The notes beneath the pieces were generated by a model. It was not told the DNA's origin. It did no database searches and was given only the letters and a program-made list of their open reading frames with translations. Of a stretch of 64,000 bases of DNA, positions 23,820 through 34,768 are shown piece by piece. Each line of letters starts with the position of its first letter. Position 1 is the first letter of the stretch. This stretch comes from Amoebophrya sp. A120 (Eukaryota; Sar; Dinophyceae; Syndiniales; Amoebophryaceae), in NCBI GenBank assembly GCA_905178155.1, contig CAJINV010000016.1, positions 310,001-374,000 of the forward strand, written 5' to 3'. Made by a program: the position numbers and the translations under genes.

Positions 23820-26800
23820 TCACCAATCGCCCATGCCCTCGGTTCTTCGGGCCCTTGGCACATTTCTTGGCGGCGTGGGCGGTCGATTCATCGTGACATT
23901 AGAATCCCAGTTTTTGTCAGCAGGTGAGTTTTTGGCGTCGGCGGGGTAGATCAATTTCTATCGTGTGCAAAAACGCCCCCGCCCCAGAGTCAAGATGTTG
24001 GCGACACTCTTGCTACGTACACGACAAATCAACTAGTTTTGGCTGTTGCGCATGAGAAGTTCTTTGGGCTCGTAGTGTAGTAGTGGTGTTTGAGGTATTG
24101 AAACCGCATCACAAATTGACTATCTTATCCTGACTCCTGATATCACCATCAAAAACGCCCTGGCATCGATATAAAATAGTCCTCATCGGGGTGCGCAGGT
24201 AAAATATTCAACACTGGGCTTCTTGCAGGCTTGCATGACACTGGGGGAGTGGGGATTGCAGTAAAATATTCAACACTGGGGGAGTGGGGCTTCTTGCTTC
24301 TTGCAGTAAAATATTCAACACTGGGGGTTATTTGCATGACACCTCTGGAGTGGGGACGCTTTTGCACAGCATAATTTTGGCACAATGGTCAAGTCACGTC
24401 GCACGAACAAGAGCGCGCCAGCATTTTTGTGATGCCCGCAATAGTCCGTGGCGCTGTGATGGTTTTTTTTTGTTGTAAACGTCAAAGTTTCTTTTCTTTT
24501 CATCTGCAGTACTGTTGCAACGAGTGCGTCTGCGTCCTTTACCTTTATACTAATTTCAGCATGATCTGTCATGCAGATGCATTTGATTTGTAGGTGTAGC
24601 TCATGCTCAAGGTTGTCACGCATGAAATAAAGTCAAAATTTATACAATCATTTTCTACCTGAACAACGTGATCAGCTTGCCGCCGGCGAATCGCTCGAAT
24701 CCGTCCATGACACACTCGTGCGCCCGCACTATCAGAGAACACGGTGCTATGAAATGCAAAAATGTCTGGGTCTGGAAACTTGTGACGCTGAGTGGCGTAT
24801 CATGAGGAGGCCACAAGTGCTGGCTCAGCATGAAAAAATTCTGAACTTGTAGGTGTTGCCTATTCTGCATGACAAATTGCGTCTCCGCATGACAGAAAAA
24901 TGCGGCTCTTGGGCAACGTGCGTGACATATTTAAGATTCATGCCAGACAAGCATGACAAACATGCATTCTTCCAGACCCAGACATTTTTACAATCCGTAG
25001 GCGCATTTTTCTGACAAAACTCGTTCACCCGGTCGGGGTATGGGACTGTCAGGATTGAAATCGTCAAAGTTGAAAATAGTTTGTCATGCATAAAGTGCAG
25101 CCCACAGAGTGCCTCTCTTGCAGAGTAGGCAAGTGAGGCAGATTGTAAGCCTGCTGAGGGGTAGAAGCTGAGCTGCTAAAGTAGCACGACAGAAGGCGCC
25201 CTCCTTACCCAAACAGCATGACAAACTGGATTTCGGCTCTACCCAAATTTGTCATGCGCCACTTGAAAACTGGGCTACAACTTTCATCCATTTTGTGCAT
25301 TACAAGTAATCTCAACTTTGTCGATTTCAATCCCGACACATCCATACGGGCCCGAATTTGAATATTCTCCCCGTTCCGTCCGGGTCCCTGGTTTCATTGG
25401 TGGGAATATCACACAGAAAAAAGCTGGCACATCAAATTTGTCTATGCAGACAAAATACACAAATGAAACATCTGCGCTGCATACCTGCAGCAGAGTGCTA
25501 TGGGCGTGCTATGTGATTGCTTTAACATTCAATCTATGCATACAAGTGTGAAGTGCTAGCACTTTTCTGTGGGATAGGTTACGCCCTTGACTGCATCCGA
25601 ATCCGACGGGTCTGACCAAAGCAGGTCGGTCACTCGCTGCTCGGATTCCGTCTGAGGATTGCGGTTTTTTTTGAATCAAGAGAGACAGCTCGGAAGGAAC
25701 AACACGCTTGTTATGCAGGGGAATTCGCATTGCACATGCACAAAAATCAATAGCATCTTCATGTCTAACCCTACCGCAGCAACTGCTATAAAAATCCCAG
25801 TTGTAAATAAAACTGTACCTGTGGTATTTGTGCGACCTGCAGCGGTCGCTTGAGCCCTTCAACATCGCGGAAAGTTTGAATACTTCCGCCGATACCGCCG
25901 TGGTGGGTATGCAAGGATGGAGAAGTGGTTCAGGGTCAATTTATCGATACTGGTTGCAAAAAATAAAACGTCGAAGCGCATCTTCATCCTGTTCAAGGCA
26001 GCGGTTAGCGCATTTCGCTTCGTTCCTATCGTCCTATCAATCTGAACCATCAACCCGACGCGCCCTATGGCGTGATCGGAGGAGAGAGGGCAAGGGCGTC
26101 TCGGTCCCTCACCGTAGAGACAGCCTGCAAGGATGCCTCAAGGCCCCTCCCCACACGCCGCAACGCAGGCGGCCCGAAGAACCCAGGGAAGGGAACTGAC
26201 AAGATGAATTCGGGCAAACCAAAGAGGGACCGGAGGACCGACCTACGAGCCCTCGACCACCGCCAATCGCCGCGCAGAGGCGGGCAACATCCCTAAAACC
26301 CATGGACATAACCGTCTAGGCCCAAGAGCACCCCCCAGGGACCAAGTGGCCTCACACAGAATGTAGCACGAGAAAGCCCAGCGATAAAGTACGCGACCTC
26401 CGCCATAAAATTCATATCCCCGACTCCTAGTAAGAGTAACCTCGAAGGCAATCAGAGAGCACCCTTGCCGCGGACAGGAGACCCTGCACCTGTGACCGTG
26501 TGAGCAGCCATGCCTAGTCCCTGAACCCTGACGCCCTGCTCCGCGAAGTTGAGCCGCCTAGACTTTCCATCAGAGAATTTGAGCGAACCCGACCCCCAGT
26601 CCCCCCACCGGGACCAGGTCCAGTCGTCGCACCACCATCCATGACCATAGCTGTGCCTATCCCTACACCAATGCCAGCGCCCTCCCCGTCCCGGGCTAGT
26701 GAAGATAAAAAGTAGAAGGAAAATAAGTGAAAACTGATAATCGTGTGCCAGCCTCCGAGACCTTCCGCGCATACGGTCCTTGCCTTGCCCCACGGGCCCT

Positions 26801-29800
26801 GATGTCCTGCTCCGGGAAGCAGAGCTGCCTAGCCTAACCCTAACTTCAAGAGAGTTTCCGCGATCCCGGCCCCTGGTCATCTCATCACGACCAGGTCCAG
26901 CCGTCGCCCTGCCGCCTACGGCCGTTACCATGCCAAACCTACATCGGCCCCACAGTCAAACTAGACTGGGTCCAGCCAATCGGTTCATCTTCTCCTGGGT
27001 CCAGCCAATCGGACGCCGTCGGCGTCGAAGCGCATCTTCATCCTGTTCCAGCCAGCGGTTAATGCAACTAACTTCTACTAGATTCTGATTTGTATGTAAA
27101 GATGCATGTCAAAAAATCCCAGTCGATAGCTTATGCTCATCCTGTAATATCATGAGATAGAGGTTCCACCTCAACATTTTTTGACAAAAAAAAATCAACG
27201 ATAGCTGATGCCAACCACCTTCTCCCCAGCATAAATGCAGAATATTCTCTTTTCAATCAGTGCGCCCATGGGAAGAAACTCGAAGACGGAGTTGAACTTC
27301 ATCCAGCAGCTCGAAGGCGAGTCCGGGTCTTCCCGCAATCTTCTCTTGCACTCTTCTCGAAAACCATAGATGGCGTTGATGGTTGGGTCCTCGTGGTTGC
27401 CGCGGATCATGTGTACCTGCCCCGGGTATTTCACTTTCAACGCGAAGAGCAGAACCACGACTTCCAGAGAATAGCTTCCTCTGTCGACAAAGTCGCCGAG
27501 GAAAAGGTAATCCACCGCGTCTATGTCGCCCAGATCCCCGTCCATTGGACCTTTGTACCTGACAAGCGAAAGCGATCATTCGTCCAGGCATAAACCTCCT
27601 ATGCGTTTCGTGCAATATTAGAAATGATGTCCTCTGCCATGCATGCGCCACAAGTACGACAAAATATCAAAGTTAAACTACGTGGAAGATATTAACACTT
27701 TGGTACCTTGCGAACAGGCGCATCAGGTCTCCAAATTGACCGTGCACGTCGCCGTAGATTTTTATCGGCGTTCTATCCATGCGAAAAGTAATATCAACAT
27801 ACTGGTGGTAATAAATTGCGTCGCAGATCTTTTTCAACTACGAAGAAAACATGGAATAGCATGTTGTCAAAATGTAAATTATAGAATCACGCAACAGAGA
27901 AGATCTGTCTACTTCATGCAGGATTGCAATTTTTTTTTGTATGAGATCAACTATAAACCATAAGCAAAGAGAAGTAGTGCAGATCCTAGTGTTCAAGGAG
28001 GATTAAGATAGGTCTCTGCTCATCTCCTCCTCCACCGCGGTTCAATGTGATCAGCATGCGTCTTCGGGACTTGTCCGACATCAATGCGGGGCCATCCGCA
28101 ATGATGTTTTAGCAAGCCGAGGCTCCTCATCCTCGTAGGTACGTAATCGCTCCACCCCGTCACGCTTGGGAAGACACAGCCAGGGTGCGCACGATCTTGC
28201 TACGCGAAGAAAGCGGGCACCCAAGAGACTGATTTTGTCTTCGACTCCATTAGCCTCTGCTATGTCTTGGCGGCTGTGTCACTGTACCTGTCTCCTTGTG
28301 CCCTGTCGCCCAAGCTGACTAGCCCAAAACAAAGCTTTTCGTTGAATAAAAAAAGGGGATTGGAAGGCATGATCATCAGCAAGGAACGACAGTGGCGGAC
28401 ATTTTTGGAAAGAGCAATCATGACGAGTTAGGATCTCTCGTCAGCGTAGCTAGTCTTCTTTCTGCCCTCTTCAGAGACAAAATCTGATTAGAGGAGACGG
28501 AAATTATCTCTAGAGGTCGCGCGCAAGGCACCTGCAAATTGAAGACACGTGACTGCTTTTCAACAAATAATGTCCATGGTAGCGGAATTATCGGAACTAG
28601 GGGTCATCCTCTGCTTTCTTATCAAAGTGCGACATCTATATCTTCCGAAGAGAAGGGGCATAAGATGTTTCTTCTCTTCACCCTTGACATTGAAATTCTC
28701 AAGGTTCGTCCGTCACTTTCCACCCCCTTGAAGCCCCTCGCTACCAATTGCAAAGAAGAGGAAAAATCTTATGAATTCAAAAACATGCCAACGGCAGAGC
28801 CGGAATCCCCAACCTTCCGCCGATATAGCACTCACTATGAAGTACTTACAGAGGGATATACGAAACTACTGCTCTTAGAAAGAAAATACAGAAAAGTGAC
28901 TGCTATCGTATACGGGGGGAAAAAATCGAAGCAGGGTGCTATTTTTTGATTGAGAAATGAATTGAGTCATCCAGGGGCATCCGGGGAGGTATTTTATCAA
29001 TGCGTCGAGAAACTGCTATACCACATCCCTTCATTTGCCCCTGGATGTTAATATCTGTTGTGTTCAGTTTTTGTTGTCCTTAGCCAATCGAACCACAGGC
29101 GCTAACGCAGGTAACCACGATACGCCAACATGAATCGACGAAGTTTCATCATCCTCCTACAACTCTATCGAACCTCATCGATCGAACCTCAAACATTTGA
29201 TATTCTTTAGAATTTTACATTTGCAGGATTGCAATTTGTTTTTGTACTTACCACTATGATCATATTACTTTTGCACAGGATACGTTCGTAGTTCTAACAG
29301 CATGGACTCCGATTTAAACACCTTAAAAACTTCGTCGCATAACTGCAGACACTATGCACTGCAAAAGTATCGTACTCGTAGTATTGCTATTGCAATACAA
29401 ATTGGCTCAGCATGAGAAATGGAATTCGTCATGCTGATGTAGCTTGGAAAAAAAATTTGTGATGCAAAACTGTAATTGGTACGAATACGATACTTTTGCA
29501 GTGCATATACACTCCCCCGGCGCGATGGCAAAGTTGTCCCCGGCTGGAGGCTGCCACGTCATAGGTTGCATATCAAATGTAAAAATGTCTGGGTCTGGAA
29601 GAATGCAACTTGTCATGCTAAATCTGAAGCATGCAAAAATCTGTGTTGCATGACTACCAAAAGTCGTCCAGTTTTGACCAAGTCGGGAGGGAGTTTCTCA
29701 TGCAGGATAGGCATGAGAGAGATCGCGCAGAATCTGTCATGCTAGGTCCTGCATTCCAGACCTCATGGGTCATGGAAAAGCTGCATGGCAAGTCGCGCAC

Positions 29801-32800
29801 TCTTCTAGACCCAGACATTTTTGCATTTCATATTGCAGAAGTCGGTCCAATATGGAGTCAGTTATACAGGAGGATGGCTGTTCCGCACACATAGATGATG
29901 AAAAAGAAAAACAAAAACTACGGTCTCTGCATGACACAACTTGCATCGCACAATCCTGTTCAGCTTCCGAATCGCAAGCGGCATACTTCAACAAGAAATT
30001 GTTCTTGGGAGCAAAATTTGTGATGCATGCATGTAGTACTTCATTGTGTATAGAACAAAATTTGTAAATTGCATATCAGCGAGGGGCGTGCTACTCTTCC
30101 CGGTGTCTATCATCCCGCGCCTGCTGTTGTTGTGCAGCTTCCGTGCTTCTATGAAAACAAAAAAATCATGCTATCACTCTTCATGCTATCACTTCGGATC
30201 ACAGACAGGATTAAATTGAGGAGGAGACGCATAAAACAATTCGAAAAGGTTCTTCTTCTACTCCCTCTGCACCCATGCACAGATTGGAATTTCATCTTCA
30301 TTCAAGCAGCCAGATAAAAAATTGGCTTCTACAGTCGGTGGTGATAGTACTAGCGTTTTTCGTTTGGATAGCTTCTTCCTCTAATGCATCAATCGCGACA
30401 CGCTTTACCATGGACGTGAAATCGCGATCAGAGGCAACCAGTACCTGATAATCAAGGACGAGGGTTTGATTTATTTCATTAAAAGCCCAGAAAACGTAAG
30501 TGCGATCGCTATTGTTTGCGCATGAGAGTGTCTGCGAAGCGGGAGGTGCCCGACAGCTGTCTCGTATGCCAACAAGTGCATCGGCTTTTTACGCACGAAG
30601 CTTCCTATATCACGAACTAGAACTACTGGTGGAGGACACGACATGTATGAGTAACTTCTAAGTGGTGGAGGATACGACATGAACTTCTAAGTATGGTTTT
30701 CTACTTGGGAGCAGGTTTACTTCGATCACACTCAAACGACATCATGAACAACCCTGTAGGAGGTCATTCCAGCAAGAAGTTGTCCAGTCATCATGATATT
30801 ACCTGGTTCGCGATGACAACGCCTTGCTTCGGCCCGGGTTTGCTTTTATTGTCTGGCGCGGGTTTGGGGCTTGGACCGGGCCGGTCTTCCTTGTTGCTAT
30901 CCGGATCCTTGATTAATTTTTCCCACCCGATATCAACTGTAAAAATGTCTGGGTCTGCAAGAATGCAAGTTTGTCATGGGTGTCTGGCATGACTCGAGAA
31001 TCTGTGTTGCATAGGCACGAAAAGGCCCTCTTACCTGTCATGCAAAAACGCAGTTTGTCATGCGGAATACGTAAGACATGGGAGCCAAAAAATTTGTCAT
31101 GCATAGCTGCGTATTGCAGTCCGTCTGCCATTCACTTTTAGCATCACAAGTTTCCAGACCCAGACATTTTTACATTTGATACCCGACCTCCTTGAAAGCT
31201 TTGTCCAAATCCAGCGCCATCAGCTCCTGGGTGGGCAGTATGGAGTTCGCAAGCGTTACACTCTCAAGCGTTGCATGAGCTTGTCATGCAGAATTCCCAC
31301 CAGTAAGTACTTATCTACATGATCAGGCTGCCTCGCATGACAAGCTGTCGACGCGGTAGGTAGCATTAGAAATCGTTCCCCTCGACGCACTTTTGCCATT
31401 CTTGCATTGCAAATTCGTGCAACAGTTGAGAGTGTAACGTTTGAGAATCGTCCCATAAGCAGACTTGGGTCCTTGTGATCGAACCCGCCGAAAGAGTAGA
31501 TTTGCCGGTCGTACACCCAAGCACTCGTCCGGAACCGATCGTTTGCGCCACTCAGGGTCTTCCACTCGCATTGGGCCGTGTCGTAGATGCAGGTGGGAAG
31601 GGCCTTGTTCACATCTGCGCCCCGACCGCCGATGATCAGCATAAACTTCTTGAAGCATATTCCAATGTGCTGGAAACGGGCTTCGGGGGAGGCTGTTGTT
31701 GATATGATTGTTGTTGGAAAAACGATATTATCTAAAGATCTGGATATCGAAACAATTTATGTTCTGTAGCACGACATGCTGCTGCTACACCTCGTTAAGT
31801 ACTCCACATTCTCACACAGCTCTGAAACCACATTTTCGTTACACAGAAACCAATCCTGCTTCGCCTCACAAATTGCAATTGTGCGTGTAGTTACCACAGA
31901 ATTGTGCGTGAAGGCTGCAAAGATGCAATAAATACCAATTTTTGTTTGCCAGTCTCTAGCATCCTCCACCATGCTACCAGAACTACACCAAAAAATTATT
32001 CTATCGCAGATCAATTCAGATTCATCATGTAAAAAAGGAAACCACCTCCCTTCTTTGGTTCAACCCAGTCCCAACTCCGATCCCGGTGTTGCCTCAAGCC
32101 CCAAATGTCCTTCAGCGAGCGCTGCGTTCTTCCCTCGCCCGTTCGCTATGAATTGCAAATATGTCTGGGTCTGGAAGGATGCGAACTTGTGATGCTGCAG
32201 CTGGATTCTATAAAAATCAGTATTGCAGGAACAGCAAAAGAGGTTCTTTTTTTTCCATTGCGAGAGGGCATTTCTCATGCGGTATAGGCATCAGAAAGCC
32301 CTCACAAAATCTGTGATGCTAGGGCATGCATCACAGACATCAGGACTCATGCAAAATGTGCATGACAAACCTTGCATCCTTCCAGAGCCAGACATTTTTG
32401 CGTCTCATATTCGCCCGCCAAAAACGATCATCATCCCGGAAGCAGGTCCCTCACGGCACACTTCCGCGGTGTGGTAGACGCGTGACAGCTATCAAAAGGA
32501 AAAATCCCCCCTCCCCATATCAAAACGAAATTCCTGATGCTGGATTTGCGTACACAAATTTGGTCTGTCTTGCTGCAAAGAATTGTGGCCAGATACTTAA
32601 GCTGTTTAGGAGCGCACGGGTCTAGCTGTATAGCATGGGAAACGCGTGCCCTGTAGGCCAACCAGCATGACACATCGCGCCCATAATGCGGCTCATCTCC
32701 CAGCGCTTGCCTTCTTGCAAGACCAAAATGATTTGTGACCACAAATCTGCATCACAAATTTTCCGAAGGGTGCCTTTTCAATATGGGGAAGGGTGATTTT

Positions 32801-34768
32801 TCGTTGCAATAACAGCGGGGGACTGCCCTTGCACGTTGGGTTCACTTCGGACCACATAAACGGAGAGTTCTCGACGTGCAGTATAGACAGGGAGAAAACT
32901 TCTACACCCATGGTATGCAGCTTTTTGAACAACAGCGTGGTCGTTTTTTATCTCCAAGAAGAACGCAGTTTTGCCATATTCCATCCGGCATTACAAATTG
33001 TTGTAAACATGGCAATCGTATTAGTATGCAAGAGCAAGGTGCAGTGGTAGCTTTTTCTAGCATATCCAGGATCCAAATGTCGGAATCTAATTTGTTGTTG
33101 ACCGAGCCGCCGCAAACGATCAGGAGCGGCTTGTTGAAAACCATCGTATGACCTGATAGAAGGTGGATTTTTTTTCTAGTCATGCAGCTTAGGTAAGTAC
33201 TTCTTACTTACCAGGGGCGGGATGAAGATTTTTATGTGCGTTATTTCTCATGCTGGGTATCTCCATCTCTTGGTGGTGTTCAGGATGACGAACCGTAAGA
33301 ACCGCGACATTTTGTAAAACAAACACGTGAAAAATTCTACTACCGTATCTCCTCCCCGGCGTCTGCCCCTTTACCGGCACGGTGAGCCACATCGACTTCC
33401 CTTCATTCCTAAAGTCGAGCACGTGCAGCTCGTCTGAAACCAAACTTCCTCCACCGGTCGCGCCGCCGTAAACGACCAACTGCGCTAACTCGACGCAGGC
33501 GGCAGAGTGTGCCGCTCGCGCGGACGGAGCAGGGCCGCCTGTCGTGTTGATTATGTTTCATCGTGTGCTTTCGCTTTCCATTCTCACTGCACGAATTTTA
33601 CGAGCGACGTGCCCCAAGGTGTATCTGTTTCGTTCCAAATCATGATTCTCCTCTCTAGTCTCTACAAGACAGCACATAAAAAATCTTTATCCACAGTAGG
33701 TACTACGTCTTACCCTCTGGGTCCGGTATGACTTTGCTCCACTCTTTTTTCGTAACGTCCAAAGAGTACGCGTCTGCCGTGATCGTGTATTCTTTCATGT
33801 CGCCCAAACAGCCACCAAACACCACCACCCTGGTGTCCCCAACAAGGGTCGCCGTGTGGCCGAACCGGGGGGCGGGCCGCTGCCCCCGCTCGCCCGAAAT
33901 CACCACGGAACGAGTTTTCGACATGACGATGCTGCTCTACAAAAACTTCTTGATGTATTAAAGGAGGTGGATATTGTGGATGTAGTGCTCTACCTGGTGG
34001 TGCGTGTTGTACGTTTCTTGGTTCGTCGTGCTCCCGACGTCCAGCAATCGCTGCAGTCACTTGTTTCTCCACAGGTGGTCTTCGAAGATGTGGTCCTTGT
34101 TCTCGTCGTCCGGCACCGTTGTCTTCGGATTCACACGACGGCCTCTGGTCTACTTGTTCGGAGTCCTCGTCGTTTCTGGGCGGAGGAATACGACTGCTCG
34201 ATGAACTGGACGAGGAAGAACTTTTTGGCCTGAACAAGCACCCGAAAGATTTATTTTTGAAGACGGGCTGAGGTTGAACGAGCGCTCCGTCTTCAGTCGG
34301 GCCCTCGCGGAGAGACGAACTAGTACGTGCGGTCGTCGTCGTCGTGGTGCTAGAGGTCGTGCAGCTGGCAGGAGTTGTACTAGAACTAGTAGATGCTCCT
34401 GGTTTATTGTACCTTTGAAGTAGATGCTGAGCAAGAGCCGATGCGGTCGATTTTTGTCCTCCACCTCCGGACAAGATGAACTCGCTCGCTGGCAATACTT
34501 CTTCCGGACGACGGCGAAGTGAGCAGGGTTCACCAAGTGCTGTCAGCAGCGTGGTGGAAGAAAATGAGGTTCTTGATCTTGATGAACAAGTGTTACTACG
34601 GGACGAGGTGGAAGGCGAATCTTGTGGTCGCGCTGCACGTTCAAAAGCAAGACAAGTTCGTCGATGTGGAAAGTTGGTGGTTTGTTTTGCGTTTTGATGT
34701 GAAATAAATGCACCGTCGTGTAGTAGTTTCTCCAACATGGTCCGGCGGCCGAGCGCGAACCGGCGCAA
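23820..34768 (-). CDS. PPKL copy 1: kelch-repeat Ser/Thr protein phosphatase (BSU1-like/PPKL family)
   Basis: PPKL proteins join an N-terminal kelch propeller to a PPP-type catalytic domain with two metal ions. Kelch exons: about 33936-33712 ([20 protein letters not shown]), 33519-33347 ([14 protein letters not shown]), 33164-33079 ([15 protein letters not shown]), 32893-32812, 32489-32410 (MMIVFGGR), 32146-32044, 31690-31458 ([15 protein letters not shown]), 31238-31182 and 30930-30812. Linker exons: 30455-30330, 30142-30075 and 29900-29833, then 29570-29510 and 29352-29283. Phosphatase: 27773-27695 ([11 protein letters not shown]), 27556-27227 (GDFVDRG, RGNHEDP), 25898-25827 ([16 protein letters not shown]), 25650-25555, 25410-25346, 25038-25000, 24747-24660 ([11 protein letters not shown]), 24430-24373 ([12 protein letters not shown]) and 23957-23820, ending [13 protein letters not shown] and a stop. 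Every metal-binding motif is present. A Ser/Thr-rich N-terminal extension (34768 to about 34100) with a poly-Ser tract may belong to it, but its join to the first kelch exon is unresolved. At least eleven introners interrupt the gene. Confidence 0.85.
23958..24372. mobile_element. Introner H5 with internal tandem repeats
   Basis: Ends TATCGTGTGCAAAAACGCCC and its loose complement, direct repeat AATTT (23953-23957, 24373-24377). Inside, TAAAATATTCAACACTGGG occurs three times (about 24199, 24260, 24306), explaining its length of 415. Removal joins IVPKL to IYPAD in PPKL copy 1. Confidence 0.8.
24748..24999. mobile_element. Introner A6
   Basis: Family A ends, imperfect direct repeat GGTGC/GGCGC. 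Removal joins CQKNA to [10 protein letters not shown] in PPKL copy 1. Confidence 0.85.
25039..25345. mobile_element. Introner B2
   Basis: Family B ends, direct repeat CGGG on both sides. Removal joins FKFGP to DRVNEF in PPKL copy 1, matching FGPDRV in copy 2. This is the un-nested reference for B1. Confidence 0.9.
25899..27226. mobile_element. Non-GT-AG intron with GC-rich insert (PPKL copy 1)
   Basis: Paralog alignment places this intron between the two glycines of IYAG-GIGG. Its ends share GGAGAAG plus TGGTT in inverted orientation, so it may be a degraded introner. Most of its length is a GC-rich insert bounded by a 39-bp direct repeat (25969-26007 and 27023-27061, about 37 matches) starting CGTCGAAGCGCATCTTCATC. 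Confidence 0.6.
27774..29282. mobile_element. Introner D15, expanded to about 1.5 kb by an insert
   Basis: Family D-like ends: TATCCATGCGAAAAGTAATA at left, and at right the complement of TATCCTGTGCAAAAGTAATA. Direct repeat CGTTC (27769-27773, 29283-29287). Removal joins LLELRT to [10 protein letters not shown] in PPKL copy 1. Inside, GCAGGATTGCAATTT occurs at about 27918 and again at about 29223, bracketing a 1.3-kb insert. Confidence 0.8.
29353..29509. mobile_element. Introner D2
   Basis: Family D ends (TATGCACTGCAAAAGTATCG), direct repeat CAC. Removal joins APGE to CLQLCDEVF in PPKL copy 1, matching IQECYRLC in copy 2. Confidence 0.9.
29571..29832. mobile_element. Introner A7
   Basis: Family A ends, direct repeat TTGCA (29566-29570, 29833-29837). 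Removal joins DRLLQ to [10 protein letters not shown] in PPKL copy 1, matching [10 protein letters not shown] in copy 2. Confidence 0.95.
30931..31181. mobile_element. Introner A8
   Basis: Family A ends, direct repeat CCCGA (30926-30930, 31182-31186). Removal joins FKEVG to WEKLIKD in PPKL copy 1. Confidence 0.9.
31239..31457. mobile_element. Introner C4
   Basis: Family C ends, direct repeat GCAG. Removal joins KDPSL to [10 protein letters not shown] in PPKL copy 1. Confidence 0.85.
32147..32409. mobile_element. Introner A9
   Basis: Family A ends, direct repeat TTCGC (32142-32146, 32410-32414). Removal joins VFGGR to [10 protein letters not shown] in PPKL copy 1. Confidence 0.95.
32490..32811. 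mobile_element. Introner E1
   Basis: Family E ends (TATCAAAAGGAAAAATCCCC), direct repeat ACAGC (32485-32489, 32812-32816). Removal joins GSPPL to [10 protein letters not shown] in PPKL copy 1. Confidence 0.9.

Noticed and set aside
28539-28949. Plus-strand 136-codon frame inside PPKL copy 1
   Set aside because: It lies wholly within the insert of introner D15, with no recognisable domain and no supporting signals.
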